Source: Hyphomicrobiales bacterium
GTDB taxonomy: Bacteria > Pseudomonadota > Alphaproteobacteria > Rhizobiales > Rhizobiaceae
Assembly (NCBI GenBank): GCA_900470285.1
Contig: UCAG01000002.1
Coordinates: 200,146-264,145, forward strand
DNA: 64,000 nt
Direction: 5' to 3'
Below the pieces are notes generated by a model. It did not search any database, was not told where the DNA came from, and worked only from the letters and a program-made list of their open reading frames with translations. The translations under genes were made by a program, and so were the position numbers. Of the stretch, positions 20,246-30,175 are shown in pieces (within the stretch, counting starts at the first letter, position 1; the number at the start of each line of letters is the position of its first letter).

Positions 20246-21243
20246 TGGTTTTTCTCCCCGTTGCTGTCGAGCGCAGCTTTTGTCGTCCATGCGGTTGCCT
20301 GCGGATTACGGCGCTGCTTCAATGCATTCTTGGCACGCTCAGCCAATCCCAAAAGTCCTGTCGGGCAGAATACCATCAGCACAATCACCAGTACCGCATA
20401 GAGCATCAGATAATAGCCCTCGGTAAAGCGCAGGAATTCCGGCGCCAGCACGATCAGGAAAGCCCCCAAGACCGGCCCGAAGAAGAAGCCAGCACCGCCG
20501 ACAATCACCATCAGCAGGATTTTAAGCGAGATCGGCAAACCGAAAGAATGCGGCTCGATATATTGGGTGAGCTGCGCAATCAGACCACCCGCAAAACCGC
20601 CATAGGCAGCACCGATAGCAAAGGCCAGCAAGGTCATTTTACGAACATCAACGCCAAGACTATTGGCGCGGATCGGGTTCTCACGCAGGCCTTTAAATGC
20701 CCGCCCCCAAGGAGAGCGGATAATGCCGTAAAGCGCCAGTGCCGTCAGCACAAACAGGCCAAGCACGAAATAATAAAACGGCGTGGCCATCATGGTTTTC
20801 ATACCGAAAATTTCCGGACGCGGAATACCCGTCAGGCCATAAGTCCCGCCTGTGAGCCATTCTTCATTGCGCAGCACGAGGATAACCAGCGCATTGAAAG
20901 CCAGCGTGACGAAAGCCAGAAAATGATGCTGCACCCGCAAGGCCGGATAGCCGAGCAGCAGTCCCAGCACAAAACACAGCAGCATGGCTGCAAGCAGTGC
21001 AAACGGCCATGCAATGCCGGCCATCGTCATCAGCGCCACAGTATAGGCACCCAGCGCCATAAAACCGGCCTGCGCCAGCGAAATCTGCCCCGCATAGCCG
21101 AGCGTCAGATTAAGCCCCATGGCAGCAATGGAATAGATCAGCCACGACGACAGTACCAGCAGTCCATAATTGGATTGCGAGAATGGCAGAGCGATCAGAA
21201 TTGCCAGACCGGCCAGCAGAAGGAGTATTTTGCGAAGGCTCAT
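20242..21243 (-). CDS. livM: Branched-chain amino acid ABC transporter, permease LivM
   Basis: A 333-residue polytopic inner-membrane protein with about ten hydrophobic segments. The family regions GLNLTLGYAGQISLAQAGF, the EAA-like loop GRAFKGLRENPIRANSLGVD and GGAGFFFGPVLGA are clear. It forms the transmembrane channel with LivH. Four-base overlaps at both ends show tight coupling in the operon. Confidence 0.94.
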   Translation of the reverse strand: MSLRKILLLLAGLAILIALPFSQSNYGLLVLSSWLIYSIAAMGLNLTLGYAGQISLAQAGFMALGAYTVALMTMAGIAWPFALLAAMLLCFVLGLLLGYPALRVQHHFLAFVTLAFNALVILVLRNEEWLTGGTYGLTGIPRPEIFGMKTMMATPFYYFVLGLFVLTALALYGIIRSPWGRAFKGLRENPIRANSLGVDVRKMTLLAFAIGAAYGGFAGGLIAQLTQYIEPHSFGLPISLKILLMVIVGGAGFFFGPVLGAFLIVLAPEFLRFTEGYYLMLYAVLVIVLMVFCPTGLLGLAERAKNALKQRRNPQATAWTTKAALDSNGEKNQ

Positions 21244-22118
21244 ATTGTACGTCCTTCCGCCTTGCCGAGCAGCCCCTGCGGGCGCACGAGAATAATCACA
21301 ATCAGCAGGATCAACGGCACTGCCGAGCGATAGGATGCGGAAATATAAGCAGCCGAGAGATTATCAATCACGCCGATCAGCAGACCACCGGCCAGCGCCC
21401 CGCGGATCTGATTAAAGCCACCGACAATCGCCGCGATAAAGGCGATCAGCCCCAGCGTCTCACCATTGGAGAATTTCGCCAGATAGATCGGTGAGATCAG
21501 AACAGAAGCCAGCAGAGCCAGCGCACCATTGATCAAAAATGTATAAAGAATCATGCGCTTAACCGGCACGCCGAGAATTTCCGCCACCTGCGGGTTTTGC
21601 GCTGTTGCCTGCATACAGCGCCCCGTCTTGGTGCCATTGAGGAAGAATTGCAGCAGTGCCACAGTGCCAAGCGAGATCGCCAGAACCGCAATATCCTGAA
21701 CCGAGATCGCCGCTCCTAAAATATTCAAAGTGCGGTCGGTAAACAGCGCCGGAAACGGCATGGCTTCCGCCGTATAGAATTGTTTGACGCCTTCTTTCAG
21801 CAAAATGCCCAGCGCAATTGTCGCAATAACAATCGGCAGCACGCCATGCGGCAGCAACGGATCAATGATGATACGCTTGAAACCATAGCCCAGAAACAGC
21901 AGTGTAAGCACCAGTGCCAGCAAAATAGCGACCGGAAAACTGAGACCTAAAATCTGTGTGCCTGCCAGAACAAAAAATGCGGGCAGCATGACAAATTCGC
22001 CCTGCGCGAAATTGATCGTCTGTGAAGCCTGCCAGAGCAACGTAAAGCCGATTGCCACAAGGGCATAGATCGAGCCTGTTGCCAGACCCGATACCAGCAA
22101 CTGAAAGAAAGTAGCCAT
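21240..22118 (-). CDS. livH: Branched-chain amino acid ABC transporter, permease LivH
   Basis: A 292-residue polytopic permease with GLATGSIYALVAIGFTLL at the N-terminus, INFAQGEFVML, the coupling-loop sequence TKTGRCMQATAQNPQVAEILGV and GGFNQIRGALAGGLLIGV. It partners LivM. It is separated from the binding-protein gene by 63 bases that include a hairpin. Confidence 0.94.
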   Translation of the reverse strand: MATFFQLLVSGLATGSIYALVAIGFTLLWQASQTINFAQGEFVMLPAFFVLAGTQILGLSFPVAILLALVLTLLFLGYGFKRIIIDPLLPHGVLPIVIATIALGILLKEGVKQFYTAEAMPFPALFTDRTLNILGAAISVQDIAVLAISLGTVALLQFFLNGTKTGRCMQATAQNPQVAEILGVPVKRMILYTFLINGALALLASVLISPIYLAKFSNGETLGLIAFIAAIVGGFNQIRGALAGGLLIGVIDNLSAAYISASYRSAVPLILLIVIILVRPQGLLGKAEGRTI

Positions 22119-22147
22119 CAGGAAAAGTCCGTTTTGCGGGCATAATC

Positions 22148-22166
22148 CGGCGGGACATACCCGCCG
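22148..22166 (-). other. Intercistronic hairpin between the binding-protein gene and livH
   Basis: CGGCGGG and CCCGCCG pair over five bases. No T-run follows, so it is more likely an mRNA-stabilising or processing structure that lets the binding protein be made in excess of the permeases. Confidence 0.6.
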
Positions 22167-22181
22167 AATTATACGATCAGC

Positions 22182-23324
22182 TTAAAGCTTAGGCAGGGTG
22201 GAAACGACAGACTGCTTGCCGTCTTTGACTTCCACAAGGAAACTCTCACGGTTCACTTCGCCTTTGTCGTCCCATGTGGTTTCCATCAGAATGCCCGGCT
22301 CATTAGCAGGGGTGATGGTCAGCCCGTGAAGCGCATCAGCAAAGGCCTGACGGTCAACTTTGCCGTTCTTCACAGTCACATATTTCACGATATAAGCACC
22401 CATATAGGCTTTAATCGCATTGTGATCCGGCTTGTAGCCATATTTGCCTTCGAATTTCTTGGCAAAATCCTGCACACCCTGCACCGGTGCATCGGCTGTC
22501 AGCCCGACATGGCCGCGCACGCCGTTCACTGCATCACCGGCCAGATCAATCACCTTCTGGTTCATCAGCGTGGTTTCACCAAAGATCGGCTGCTTCACGC
22601 CCTGCTTCTGCATTTCTTTCAGCAAACGTGCGCTTTCTTCTTCATGCAGATAGGCAAAGATCACATCGGCATTGCTGTCTTTAAGCTTCACCACGTCAGC
22701 CGCGAAATCCGCCTGACCGACTTCACTGGACACATCTCCGACAAGTTTGATGCCGCGTTTGTCGAGTTCAGTAACAAACGCATCGCGTCCGCCTTTGCCG
22801 AAATCATTATTGACCCATGCAACGGCAACGGTTTTAGCGCTCAGTTCATCGGTGAGATATTTCACCAGTTTCGGCATCGACTGCTGCGCACCGAAGGATG
22901 TGCGGAAAATATAAGGATTACCGAGATCGGTGATGAATGGTGCTTCCGCACCGGTCAGTTGCGGCACACCATTCTGCATGGCAACCATCATATTAACCTT
23001 GACCGAGCCGGAATAAATCGGCCCCATAATCACATAAGCGCCGTCGTCAATCGCCTTCTGCACCATAGCGCGCGAAGTCGTTGCATCGGTCTGCGTGTCA
23101 TAGTCTGTGACTTCGAGCTGCTGTCCGAGCACGCCGCCTGCGGCATTAATCTCTTCAACAGCCAGCTTCAGACCGTCACGCCAATTCGTGCCAACGGTCG
23201 CGCCTGCGCCGGACAGTTCGATCACGTCTGCGATTTTGATGGTTTCCGCCGCAAAACTCATTTGCGGCAATGCTGCCGACAATGCAGCTGCTGCAGTTAA
23301 AGCCAGTAAATGTCTTCTGTTCAT
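22182..23324 (-). CDS. livK: Branched-chain amino acid ABC transporter, periplasmic binding protein
   Basis: A 380-residue type I periplasmic binding protein. A Sec signal peptide (MNRRHLLALTAAAAL, cleavage near SFAAET) precedes the mature domain, which shows ELSGAGATVGTNWRDGLKLAVEEINAAGG and the hinge region typical of the LivK/amide-binding group. The ligand may be leucine-type amino acids, amides or aromatic acids; the motif does not decide. The ATG at 23324 follows GGGAGGGG. It is the first gene of the operon. Confidence 0.88.
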   Translation of the reverse strand: MNRRHLLALTAAAALSAALPQMSFAAETIKIADVIELSGAGATVGTNWRDGLKLAVEEINAAGGVLGQQLEVTDYDTQTDATTSRAMVQKAIDDGAYVIMGPIYSGSVKVNMMVAMQNGVPQLTGAEAPFITDLGNPYIFRTSFGAQQSMPKLVKYLTDELSAKTVAVAWVNNDFGKGGRDAFVTELDKRGIKLVGDVSSEVGQADFAADVVKLKDSNADVIFAYLHEEESARLLKEMQKQGVKQPIFGETTLMNQKVIDLAGDAVNGVRGHVGLTADAPVQGVQDFAKKFEGKYGYKPDHNAIKAYMGAYIVKYVTVKNGKVDRQAFADALHGLTITPANEPGILMETTWDDKGEVNRESFLVEVKDGKQSVVSTLPKL

Positions 23325-23710
23325 AAACCCCTCCCAAGGCTCCCCGACCGGATGGGATTTCATTCTGTCTGCACAATCATTCACATCATTATTGTCAGCA
23401 CAAAAACAACATATGTTTTTCACCATACAGAAATGTATATTCAATGACCGGAGTTTCAGCCCATCATAATCTGATTTAACGGCTTGTTTGCACAGTTGCA
23501 AGCACAGGCTTAACCAATAAAGCCCGATATTTCCGCATTGCCGGAATGCTCAGATTTTATCCCCGTAAAACATATATAATTGTCAGTATTTCACCGGCCA
23601 AAACTGTCTATGGTGCGGATTGTTTTTATTTAACAGACCCAAAGAGAAATACAGCTGCCGGATTTTGGAATATCCGTCAGCCATTCAATGAAACGGGGGA
23701 GAGCAAACTG
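23325..23710. other. Intergenic region between liv operon and IalB gene
   Basis: About 390 bases between divergent genes, AT-rich in the middle, holding both promoters. I see no RNA gene and no clear operator. Confidence 0.5.
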
Positions 23711-24250
23711 ATGAACAATAAAAATATCCGCAAAATAATATCCGGAACTGCCATGATACTGATGCTGCACACCGTTTCAGTATCTGCTGCCACCGGATTA
23801 CCAGGCGGTGCATCATCGCTTTCTGAAACTTACGGCAACTGGACAGTCTCCTGCCTTGTTCAAAAACAGGATGAAGCGCCAAAAGTCCTCTGCTCCATGT
23901 CCCAGCAGCAGGTTGATGATAAAAGGCAGCGGGCACTTGCCGTTGAACTCAGCCCCGATAAAAGCGGTGCATCCGGCGCTTTTGTTCTGCCATTCGGCCT
24001 CAATCTCAGCGCCGGAGCGGTTTTGCAGATTGATGAAACAGCTACTGACAAACCTGTCGCATTCTCAACCTGCCTGCCTGCCGGTTGCATTGTACCCGCC
24101 AGTTTTGATGCTGCGAAAACAGATGCCTTAAGTAAGGGGCAGAACCTGTCTGTCCTCATACAATCTGCGGACGGAAAAGATCTTAAACTCACAGTCCCGC
24201 TGGATGGCTTTGCCTCCGCCATAAAACGCACCAGAGAATTGCTGAAATAG
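23711..24250 (+). CDS. Invasion-associated locus B (IalB) family protein
   Basis: A 179-residue exported protein with a signal peptide (about residues 1-28, cleavage after SVSAA). The mature part matches the IalB family: YGNWTVSC near the start, a second Cys in VLCSMSQQ, and the conserved CLPAGCIVP region with two more cysteines, probably forming disulfides. Bartonella IalB is linked to erythrocyte invasion, but the family is widespread in Rhizobiales and its cellular role is not settled. The start ATG follows GGGGGAG. It is monocistronic and ends at a strong terminator. Confidence 0.87.
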   Translation: MNNKNIRKIISGTAMILMLHTVSVSAATGLPGGASSLSETYGNWTVSCLVQKQDEAPKVLCSMSQQQVDDKRQRALAVELSPDKSGASGAFVLPFGLNLSAGAVLQIDETATDKPVAFSTCLPAGCIVPASFDAAKTDALSKGQNLSVLIQSADGKDLKLTVPLDGFASAIKRTRELLK

Positions 24251-24271
24251 TGCCCGCTTATAGCACAAAAC

Positions 24272-24304
24272 AAAAAAGCTCCGGCAAACCGGAGCTTTTC
24301 TTTT
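24272..24304. terminator. Bidirectional terminator between IalB gene and sugar operon
   Basis: AAAAGCTCCGG and CCGGAGCTTTT pair over a four-base loop with A and T runs outside, ending both convergent units. Confidence 0.87.
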
Positions 24305-24318
24305 CAGGTACAACCCGA

Positions 24319-25263
24319 TCAATATGGTGAATCAGGGAAGTAGAATTCCTGCGCATTGTCCTTAGTGACAAGGGTTGCATCCAGAATATAACGTCCGCGC
24401 ACCGGCACCTGATCGTAGAAATTGGCAACGGTCAGTTCCATTGCAGTTGCGATCATTGCAGGCGGATAGAGCACATCAACCGGCACCAACGCATCGCCGT
24501 CGGCAACCTTTTTGATCATTTCTTTCATACCGGCACCGCCGACAACCATTTTAATATCTGTGCGTTTGGCCTGCTGAATGGCTTCAAGAGCGCCAACGCT
24601 CATATCGTCATCCTGCGTCCAGACCGCATCGATTTTCGGATATTTAACCAGATAGTCCTGCATCACTTTAAAGGCATCATCGCGCGACCAGTTACCAAAC
24701 TGCTTGTCCAGCACCTTGATATCGCTGCCGGCAACCGCACCGTCAAAACCCTTCTGTCGCTCTTCATCAATCACGATCGGCAGGCCACGAATAACCACGA
24801 CATCGCCTTTGCCGAGCGTGTCTTTGAGATACTGACCGGCAACGCGGCCGAGTTCTTCATTATTACCGGCAACATAAAGATCCTGAATGGACTGGTCAGA
24901 CAATGCGCGGTCAACAACGGTAATGAAAATGCCCTTATCCTTCACCTGACGGATCGGATCGGTCAGCTCATCGGAATTATGCGGCAGCGTTACCAGCGCA
25001 TCCATGCCTTGCGTGGTCAGATCTTCCAGAGCGTTGGCCTGCGAAGCGCCGTCCGGCGAGGTTTTGATAACAATTTTCAGACCCGGATGGTTCTTCTCCA
25101 GAACCGCTTTTGCACGTTCTGCGTGATAGACAACGCCGCCGGTCCAGCCGTGGTCAGCCGCCGGTATCGACACGGCAATCGTGACTTTCTTTTCTTCCTG
25201 TGCCTGAGCCGCTGTCCCGAACAGGGCAGCAGCACAAACAGCACCTAACAGAATATTTTTCAT
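24319..25263 (-). CDS. Sugar ABC transporter, periplasmic binding protein (RbsB-like)
   Basis: A 314-residue type I binding protein with a Sec signal peptide (MKNILLGAVCAAALFGTAAQAQ). The mature domain starts KVTIAVSIPAADHGWTGG and carries NNEELGRVAGQYL, a typical pattern of the ribose/galactose/xylose cluster (Peripla_BP_4). The ATG at 25263 is set by AGGGAGTGAGATC. It is the last gene of the operon, separated from the permease gene by about 100 bases with a stem-loop, which probably raises its level. The sugar is not readable; the xylA neighbourhood suggests a pentose or related aldose. Confidence 0.9.
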   Translation of the reverse strand: MKNILLGAVCAAALFGTAAQAQEEKKVTIAVSIPAADHGWTGGVVYHAERAKAVLEKNHPGLKIVIKTSPDGASQANALEDLTTQGMDALVTLPHNSDELTDPIRQVKDKGIFITVVDRALSDQSIQDLYVAGNNEELGRVAGQYLKDTLGKGDVVVIRGLPIVIDEERQKGFDGAVAGSDIKVLDKQFGNWSRDDAFKVMQDYLVKYPKIDAVWTQDDDMSVGALEAIQQAKRTDIKMVVGGAGMKEMIKKVADGDALVPVDVLYPPAMIATAMELTVANFYDQVPVRGRYILDATLVTKDNAQEFYFPDSPY

Positions 25264-25312
25264 GATCTCACTCCCTGATATTTGGCCTGACAACACGGCG
25301 GTCCGGCCTCCC

Positions 25313-25337
25313 CTCCGCCGCTTTTGCGGCAGCGGAG
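25313..25337 (-). other. Intercistronic stem-loop before the sugar-binding protein gene
   Basis: CTCCGC-type arms pair across a TTTT/AAAA loop (CTCCGCCGC with GCGGCAGCGGAG). There is no following T-run on the minus strand, so it is read as an mRNA stability or processing element. Confidence 0.5.
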
Positions 25338-25367
25338 CCACAGCCCCGCCACCAAGTACACCTGCAA

Positions 25368-26381
25368 CTACTGTCGCCGCGACAATGAACGCTGCACCAG
25401 CATCGCAATGATAATGATTGCCCCTTGCACTGCGCCGATCAGATATTCACTGACCAGATCAGACAGAACCATAATATTACCGACAACTTCCAGAATGAGC
25501 GCACCGCAAACAGTGCCCCAAATGCGCCCGACACCGCCACGCAAGGCTGTGCCACCGATTACCACCGCTGTAATTGCCTGCAATTCCCACATCAGTCCCG
25601 TGGTTGGTGTGGCCGCCCCCAAACGCGGAATGTAAATCAGAATAGCGATAGCAACACAGATACCCTGAATGACAAAAGCCATCGTGCGCACGCGGTTAAC
25701 CGGAATGCCGGAATAACGCGCCACATCCTGATTGGAACCAACCGCGATAATATGGCGGCCAAAAGCTGTGCGGTAGAGAATGAAGGACGCAATCAGCGCT
25801 ACTACAATGATCGCAACAATCGGCACCGGAACGCCCAGAATATTGCCGAAATAAACCGGACGATAGGCTGCCCGCAGCTCCTGCGATTTCATAGCAATGG
25901 AACCGCCTTCAGCCAGATAGATGGTGAGTGCGCGGAATATCCCCATTGTACCAAGAGTTACGATAAACGGCTCGATGCGTCCGAGTGTCGTCGTGACACC
26001 ATTGGCCAGTCCGCAAAGCGCACCGACAACAATGGCGATACAGGCAGCCACCAGCAGCATCGGCAGAATGCCGGTGATAATGCCGGAATTCATAAACATG
26101 ATCGTGACAGCTGCAACAAAGGCAGACATAGAGCCGACAGACAGATCAAGACCGCCGGATGAAATGACAAAGGTCGCGCCGATAGCGATAATCGCGATGA
26201 AGGCGCTGCGGGTTGCAATATTCAGCAGATTGTCCACACCGATGAAATTGGAATTCACCAGCGTTCCGAAGACCAGCAGAGCAGCCAATGCCACGAAAGG
26301 GGCAACAGCGCGCAAATCCATATCCTGCCAGAAGCGGCGTTCTGTTGTATTTTGCGGAGTGGTTTTAGCCTGTTCTGTCAT
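25368..26381 (-). CDS. Sugar ABC transporter, permease (RbsC-like)
   Basis: A 337-residue polytopic permease of the RbsC/XylH group. The conserved IVISSGGLDLSVGSMSA-type segment (here FVISSGGLDLSVGSM) and the coupling region GSNQDVARYSGIPVNRVR are visible, and GGTALRGGVGRIWGT is the family's C-terminal motif. It overlaps the upstream ATPase gene by four bases. Confidence 0.93.
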   Translation of the reverse strand: MTEQAKTTPQNTTERRFWQDMDLRAVAPFVALAALLVFGTLVNSNFIGVDNLLNIATRSAFIAIIAIGATFVISSGGLDLSVGSMSAFVAAVTIMFMNSGIITGILPMLLVAACIAIVVGALCGLANGVTTTLGRIEPFIVTLGTMGIFRALTIYLAEGGSIAMKSQELRAAYRPVYFGNILGVPVPIVAIIVVALIASFILYRTAFGRHIIAVGSNQDVARYSGIPVNRVRTMAFVIQGICVAIAILIYIPRLGAATPTTGLMWELQAITAVVIGGTALRGGVGRIWGTVCGALILEVVGNIMVLSDLVSEYLIGAVQGAIIIIAMLVQRSLSRRQ

Positions 26382-27916
26382 AGCGCCTCTGCAAAAATTG
26401 CAGCCTCTGAAGATGTAACACCGGTAGCGTGCACAACAATTTCATTCTCGGTCATTTTGTCTCCGCTGATTTCCGCAACGATACGGCCATTGCGCATCAC
26501 CAGTGCACGGTGACACAGGCCGATCAGTTCCGGCATTTCCGAAGAAATCACGATAACGGCTTTGCCCTGTGCGGCCAGCTCGGCAATAAAGCGGTAAATC
26601 TGCTCTTTGGTGCCAATGTCGATACCGCGTGTCGGCTCATCAATGATCACAATATCCGGCTCGAGCAGCATCATCTTTGCCAGCAGCAATTTCTGCTGAT
26701 TACCGCCTGAAAGCTGTCCTGCGAGAAGATCAGGATTACGGGTACGGATATCAAAGTCCCCGATTGCCTTTTCCAATGCTGCGGCCTCGGCAGCGCGGTT
26801 GATCTGCAAGCCTGAAAACTGACTTAAAGCGGCCAATGTCAGATTGGTGCGCAAATTTTGTGCCAGCAACAGTCCTTTGCCTTTGCGATCTTCACTCAGG
26901 TAAACAAGTCCGGCATCCATACTTTCACGGGCATTGTGAAAGCGCTTCACTGTTCCGTTCACACGCACAGTACCATGCGCGTGACGCAAGCCCACAACGC
27001 CCTCGCACAGCTCGGTGCGACCCGCGCCAATCAGGCCTGCAAAACCGAGTATCTCGCCTTTATGCAGCGTGAAAGCACAACCGGATGCATAGCCCGGAAC
27101 GTTAAAATCCGAGACTTCCAGCACGGGCGTTTTGACCTGCGGGATGACACGTTCCGGATAAAGCTGGGACATATCACGCCCGACCATCAGCTGTGCCATA
27201 TCCAACGGCTCCAGCCCTTCTGCCTCACGCGTTGTAATCATCTGCCCGTCGCGCAACACTGTCACACGATCGGCAATGGCTTTCACTTCCGGCAAGCGGT
27301 GTGAAATATACAAAATCGCTGCACCGCGATTACGGATAGCCATGATGACTTTGAGAAAAGCTTCAGTTTCAACCGGCGTCAGTGAAGCAGTAGGCTCATC
27401 AAAAATCACCAGTCTGTGCGGCACCAGCAAAGCACGGGCAATCTGTACCAGCTGACGTTGCGCAATCGACAATTGTTCAACACGCATAGTCGGCTCGATA
27501 TCCGCACCGAGATCTGCAACTGCCGCTCTGGCCTGTGCATTCATGGCACGGTCATTCAGCATCAGGCCTTTGCGCTGCTCGCGGCCGAGGAAAATATTCT
27601 GCGCAACCGTCATATCCGGTGCCAGCAAAACTTCCTGATGCACCAGCACAATACCACGTTGCTCCGCATCAACCGGCCCTGACAGCACAACCGGCTGCCC
27701 ATCAATAAAGATTGTGCCTTTGCTCGGACTTAGGTGTCCGGCCAGCAATTTCATCAATGTCGATTTACCAGCGCCATTCTCCCCGATAACCGTGTGAATT
27801 TCACCCTCACGGATATCCAGCGTAATATCGCGCAGCACTTCCACCGGCCCAAAACTTTTGGCCAGTCCCTCAACACGCATAAAAGGTGGTTTGCTGCTCG
27901 TGTCAGTTTCTGTCAT
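26378..27916 (-). CDS. Sugar ABC transporter, double ATPase (RbsA-like)
   Basis: A 512-residue protein with two fused ABC ATPase domains. The first has Walker A GENGAGKST, signature LSIAQRQLVQIARAL and Walker B LVIFDEPTASL. The second has a degenerate Walker A (GLIGAGRTELCEG), signature LSGGNQQKLLLAKM and Walker B IVIIDEPTRGID, exactly as in RbsA/XylG/MglA proteins. It overlaps the genes on both sides by four bases. Confidence 0.94.
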   Translation of the reverse strand: MTETDTSSKPPFMRVEGLAKSFGPVEVLRDITLDIREGEIHTVIGENGAGKSTLMKLLAGHLSPSKGTIFIDGQPVVLSGPVDAEQRGIVLVHQEVLLAPDMTVAQNIFLGREQRKGLMLNDRAMNAQARAAVADLGADIEPTMRVEQLSIAQRQLVQIARALLVPHRLVIFDEPTASLTPVETEAFLKVIMAIRNRGAAILYISHRLPEVKAIADRVTVLRDGQMITTREAEGLEPLDMAQLMVGRDMSQLYPERVIPQVKTPVLEVSDFNVPGYASGCAFTLHKGEILGFAGLIGAGRTELCEGVVGLRHAHGTVRVNGTVKRFHNARESMDAGLVYLSEDRKGKGLLLAQNLRTNLTLAALSQFSGLQINRAAEAAALEKAIGDFDIRTRNPDLLAGQLSGGNQQKLLLAKMMLLEPDIVIIDEPTRGIDIGTKEQIYRFIAELAAQGKAVIVISSEMPELIGLCHRALVMRNGRIVAEISGDKMTENEIVVHATGVTSSEAAIFAEAL

Positions 27917-29067
27917 CGCAAATTTGTCCAGACATTGCCCGCTTTGGATGAAGCCACAGAAGCTTCAATAAAGCGCATTCCTTCAAGCCCATCCTCAACA
28001 GTCGGATATAACACTGCCGCATCCGGTTTTTCACCGTTGCGCGCTGCGCGGATAGCGCGTGCTGCTTCCGTGTAAATCGTGGCAAATCCTTCGAGATAAC
28101 CTTCCGGATGTCCGCCCGGAATACGGGTAACACGAGCGGCTGAGGCTCCGGCTCCGGCACCACCACGAGTGATGAGTTGCTTCGGTTCGCCAAAACGAGT
28201 GAACCACAGATAATTCGGATCAGACTGCGACCATTCCAGCCCGCCTTTGCTGCCATAGACGCGCAGTTTCAGCCCGTTTTCATTGCCGACTGCAACCTGA
28301 CTTGCCCATAACATGCCGCGCGCGCCGCCTTTGTAGCGCAGCATAATCTGCACATCATCGTCCAGCGCCCGCCCTTCAACAAAACTGGTCAGCTGCGCAA
28401 GCACTGCCTCGGCTTCAAGACCGCTGACAAATCCGGCCAGATGATAGGCATGGGTGCCGATATCACCGATTGCGCCACCGGCGCCGGAGCGTTTCGGATC
28501 AGTGCGCCATTCAGCCTGTTTATTACCGCTCAGCTCACTGCGCTCTGTCAGCCAGTCCTGCGCATATTCGGCCTGCACAACACGGATATCTCCCAGATCA
28601 CCATTGGCGACCATTTCCCGCGCTTGCCGGATCATCGGATAGCCACTGTAATTATGGGTCAGCACAAAGATTTTTCCGGATTGCTGAACAGTTTCAACCA
28701 GTTGCTCGGCTTCAGAAACTGTTGTTGTCAGCGGCTTATCGCAAATCACGTGAATGCCTGCGGCCAGAAAAGCACGGGCAGCTGCGCCATGCAGATGGTT
28801 TGGCGTGACTATAGCCACAGCCTCAATCCCATCCGGCCTTTTGCTTTCCGCCAGTGCCATTTCTTCAAAAGACGCATAGGAACGCTCAGACGAAATGCCC
28901 AGCTCTTGCGCAGAAGCACCGGCGCGTGCCGGATCGGATGAAAGCGCACCGGCGACCAGTTCATACTGATCGTCAATCCGCGCTGCAATGCGATGCACGG
29001 CGCCGATAAAAGCGCCCTGCCCGCCGCCGACCATGCCAAGTCTGATACGATGTGCTGCGTTTCCCAT
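27913..29067 (-). CDS. Gfo/Idh/MocA family sugar dehydrogenase
   Basis: A 384-residue NAD(P)-dependent oxidoreductase. The Rossmann motif is [16 protein letters not shown] near the N-terminus and the family motif with the catalytic lysine is CDKPLT (residues about 103-108). [15 protein letters not shown] matches the active-site helix with the catalytic Asp/His pair. Members oxidise sugars, inositols or their glycosides. Coupling to a TIM-barrel isomerase gene upstream and a transporter downstream points to oxidation then isomerisation of an imported sugar. Confidence 0.9.
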   Translation of the reverse strand: MGNAAHRIRLGMVGGGQGAFIGAVHRIAARIDDQYELVAGALSSDPARAGASAQELGISSERSYASFEEMALAESKRPDGIEAVAIVTPNHLHGAAARAFLAAGIHVICDKPLTTTVSEAEQLVETVQQSGKIFVLTHNYSGYPMIRQAREMVANGDLGDIRVVQAEYAQDWLTERSELSGNKQAEWRTDPKRSGAGGAIGDIGTHAYHLAGFVSGLEAEAVLAQLTSFVEGRALDDDVQIMLRYKGGARGMLWASQVAVGNENGLKLRVYGSKGGLEWSQSDPNYLWFTRFGEPKQLITRGGAGAGASAARVTRIPGGHPEGYLEGFATIYTEAARAIRAARNGEKPDAAVLYPTVEDGLEGMRFIEASVASSKAGNVWTNLR

Positions 29068-29078
29068 AGCCGCCTCCC

Positions 29079-30137
29079 TTAGCTCAGACCGAGCATTTTA
29101 CGGTTTGCCGCATCATCAGTGCCCGCATCGGCAAAATCATCAAAAGCACGCTCTGTAACGCGGATAATATGATGGCGGATAAATTCCGCACCTTCTCGCG
29201 CACCGTCTTCAGGATGCTTCAATGCGCATTCCCATTCAAGCACCGCCCAACTGTCGAAGTCATGCGTTGTCAGTTTTGAGAAAATTCCGCCGAAATCGAC
29301 CTGTCCATCCCCCAATGAGCGGAAACGGCCTGCGCGGTTCACCCAGCTCTGGAAACCACCATAAACGCCCTGCCGTCCGGTCGGATTAAATTCCGCATCC
29401 TTGACATGGAACGCTTTGATACGTTCGTGATAAATGTCAATGAAATCAAGGTAATCAAGCTGCTGCAGCACGAAATGCGACGGATCATACAGGATATTAG
29501 CGCGGGTATGATTTTTCACCCGATCCAGAAACATCTCATAGGAAATACCGTCATGCAGGTCTTCCCCCGGATGTAATTCGTAGCAAACATCCACACCGTT
29601 TTCGTCAGCATAATTGAGCAGCGGTGTCCAGCGTTGCGCCAGTTCATCAAAAGCTGTCTCGACGAGACCGGCAGGCCGCTGCGGCCACGGATAGACATAG
29701 GGCCATGCCAGCGCACCGGAGAAGGATGCCATCGCATTCAGACCAAGATGTTTTGAGGCTCGCAACGCACGGCGCACCTGATCTTCCGCCCATGCCCGAC
29801 GTGCCTGCGGATTGCCACGCACATCCTCATCGGCAAAGCCGTCAAAGGCTGCATCATAGGCCGGATGCGCCGCAACAAGCTGCCCTTGCAAATGCGTTGA
29901 AAGCTCGGTGATCTCCAGGCCGTTATCAGCGGCGATGCCTTTGATTTCATCGCAATAGGTTTGCGAATCTGATGCTTTTTTAAGATCGAACAGACGCTTA
30001 TCCCATGTCGGAATCTGCACGCCCTTATAGCCCAGCGAGGCTGCCCATTTGCAGATATTTTCAAAGGAGTTAAACGGTGCCGTATCCCCCGCAAACTGCG
30101 CCAGAAATATCGCCGGCCCTTTAATCGTTTTCATCAT
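29079..30137 (-). CDS. Sugar isomerase/epimerase, xylose isomerase-like TIM barrel
   Basis: A 352-residue AP endonuclease 2/xylose isomerase-like barrel. Metal-ligand candidates are Glu in CYELHPGEDLH, Asp-His in LYDPSHF, His-Asp in FHVKDAEFN and Glu in AVLEWECA, the pattern of DUF6379-free sugar phosphate isomerase/epimerase proteins. Such enzymes often act with a Gfo/Idh/MocA dehydrogenase on 3-keto or inosose substrates. The start is one of two adjacent ATG codons (30137 or 30134) after GGGAGTGGG. It lies 85 bases after xylA, across a tandem repeat. Confidence 0.87.
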   Translation of the reverse strand: MMKTIKGPAIFLAQFAGDTAPFNSFENICKWAASLGYKGVQIPTWDKRLFDLKKASDSQTYCDEIKGIAADNGLEITELSTHLQGQLVAAHPAYDAAFDGFADEDVRGNPQARRAWAEDQVRRALRASKHLGLNAMASFSGALAWPYVYPWPQRPAGLVETAFDELAQRWTPLLNYADENGVDVCYELHPGEDLHDGISYEMFLDRVKNHTRANILYDPSHFVLQQLDYLDFIDIYHERIKAFHVKDAEFNPTGRQGVYGGFQSWVNRAGRFRSLGDGQVDFGGIFSKLTTHDFDSWAVLEWECALKHPEDGAREGAEFIRHHIIRVTERAFDDFADAGTDDAANRKMLGLS

Positions 30138-30175
30138 CCCACTCCCGAATTTTCTGTATCGTTTCAGATGTTCAC

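Noticed and set aside
20245-21333. A 362-codon plus-strand frame opposite livM
   Set aside because: Antisense shadow rich in Gln, His and Arg, opposite a clear permease gene.
18779-23324. Reading the liv operon as a urea transporter (urtABCDE) serving the urease
   Set aside because: The gene order is similar, but it lies 15 kb away and the binding protein looks like the general LivK group; nothing ties it to urea.
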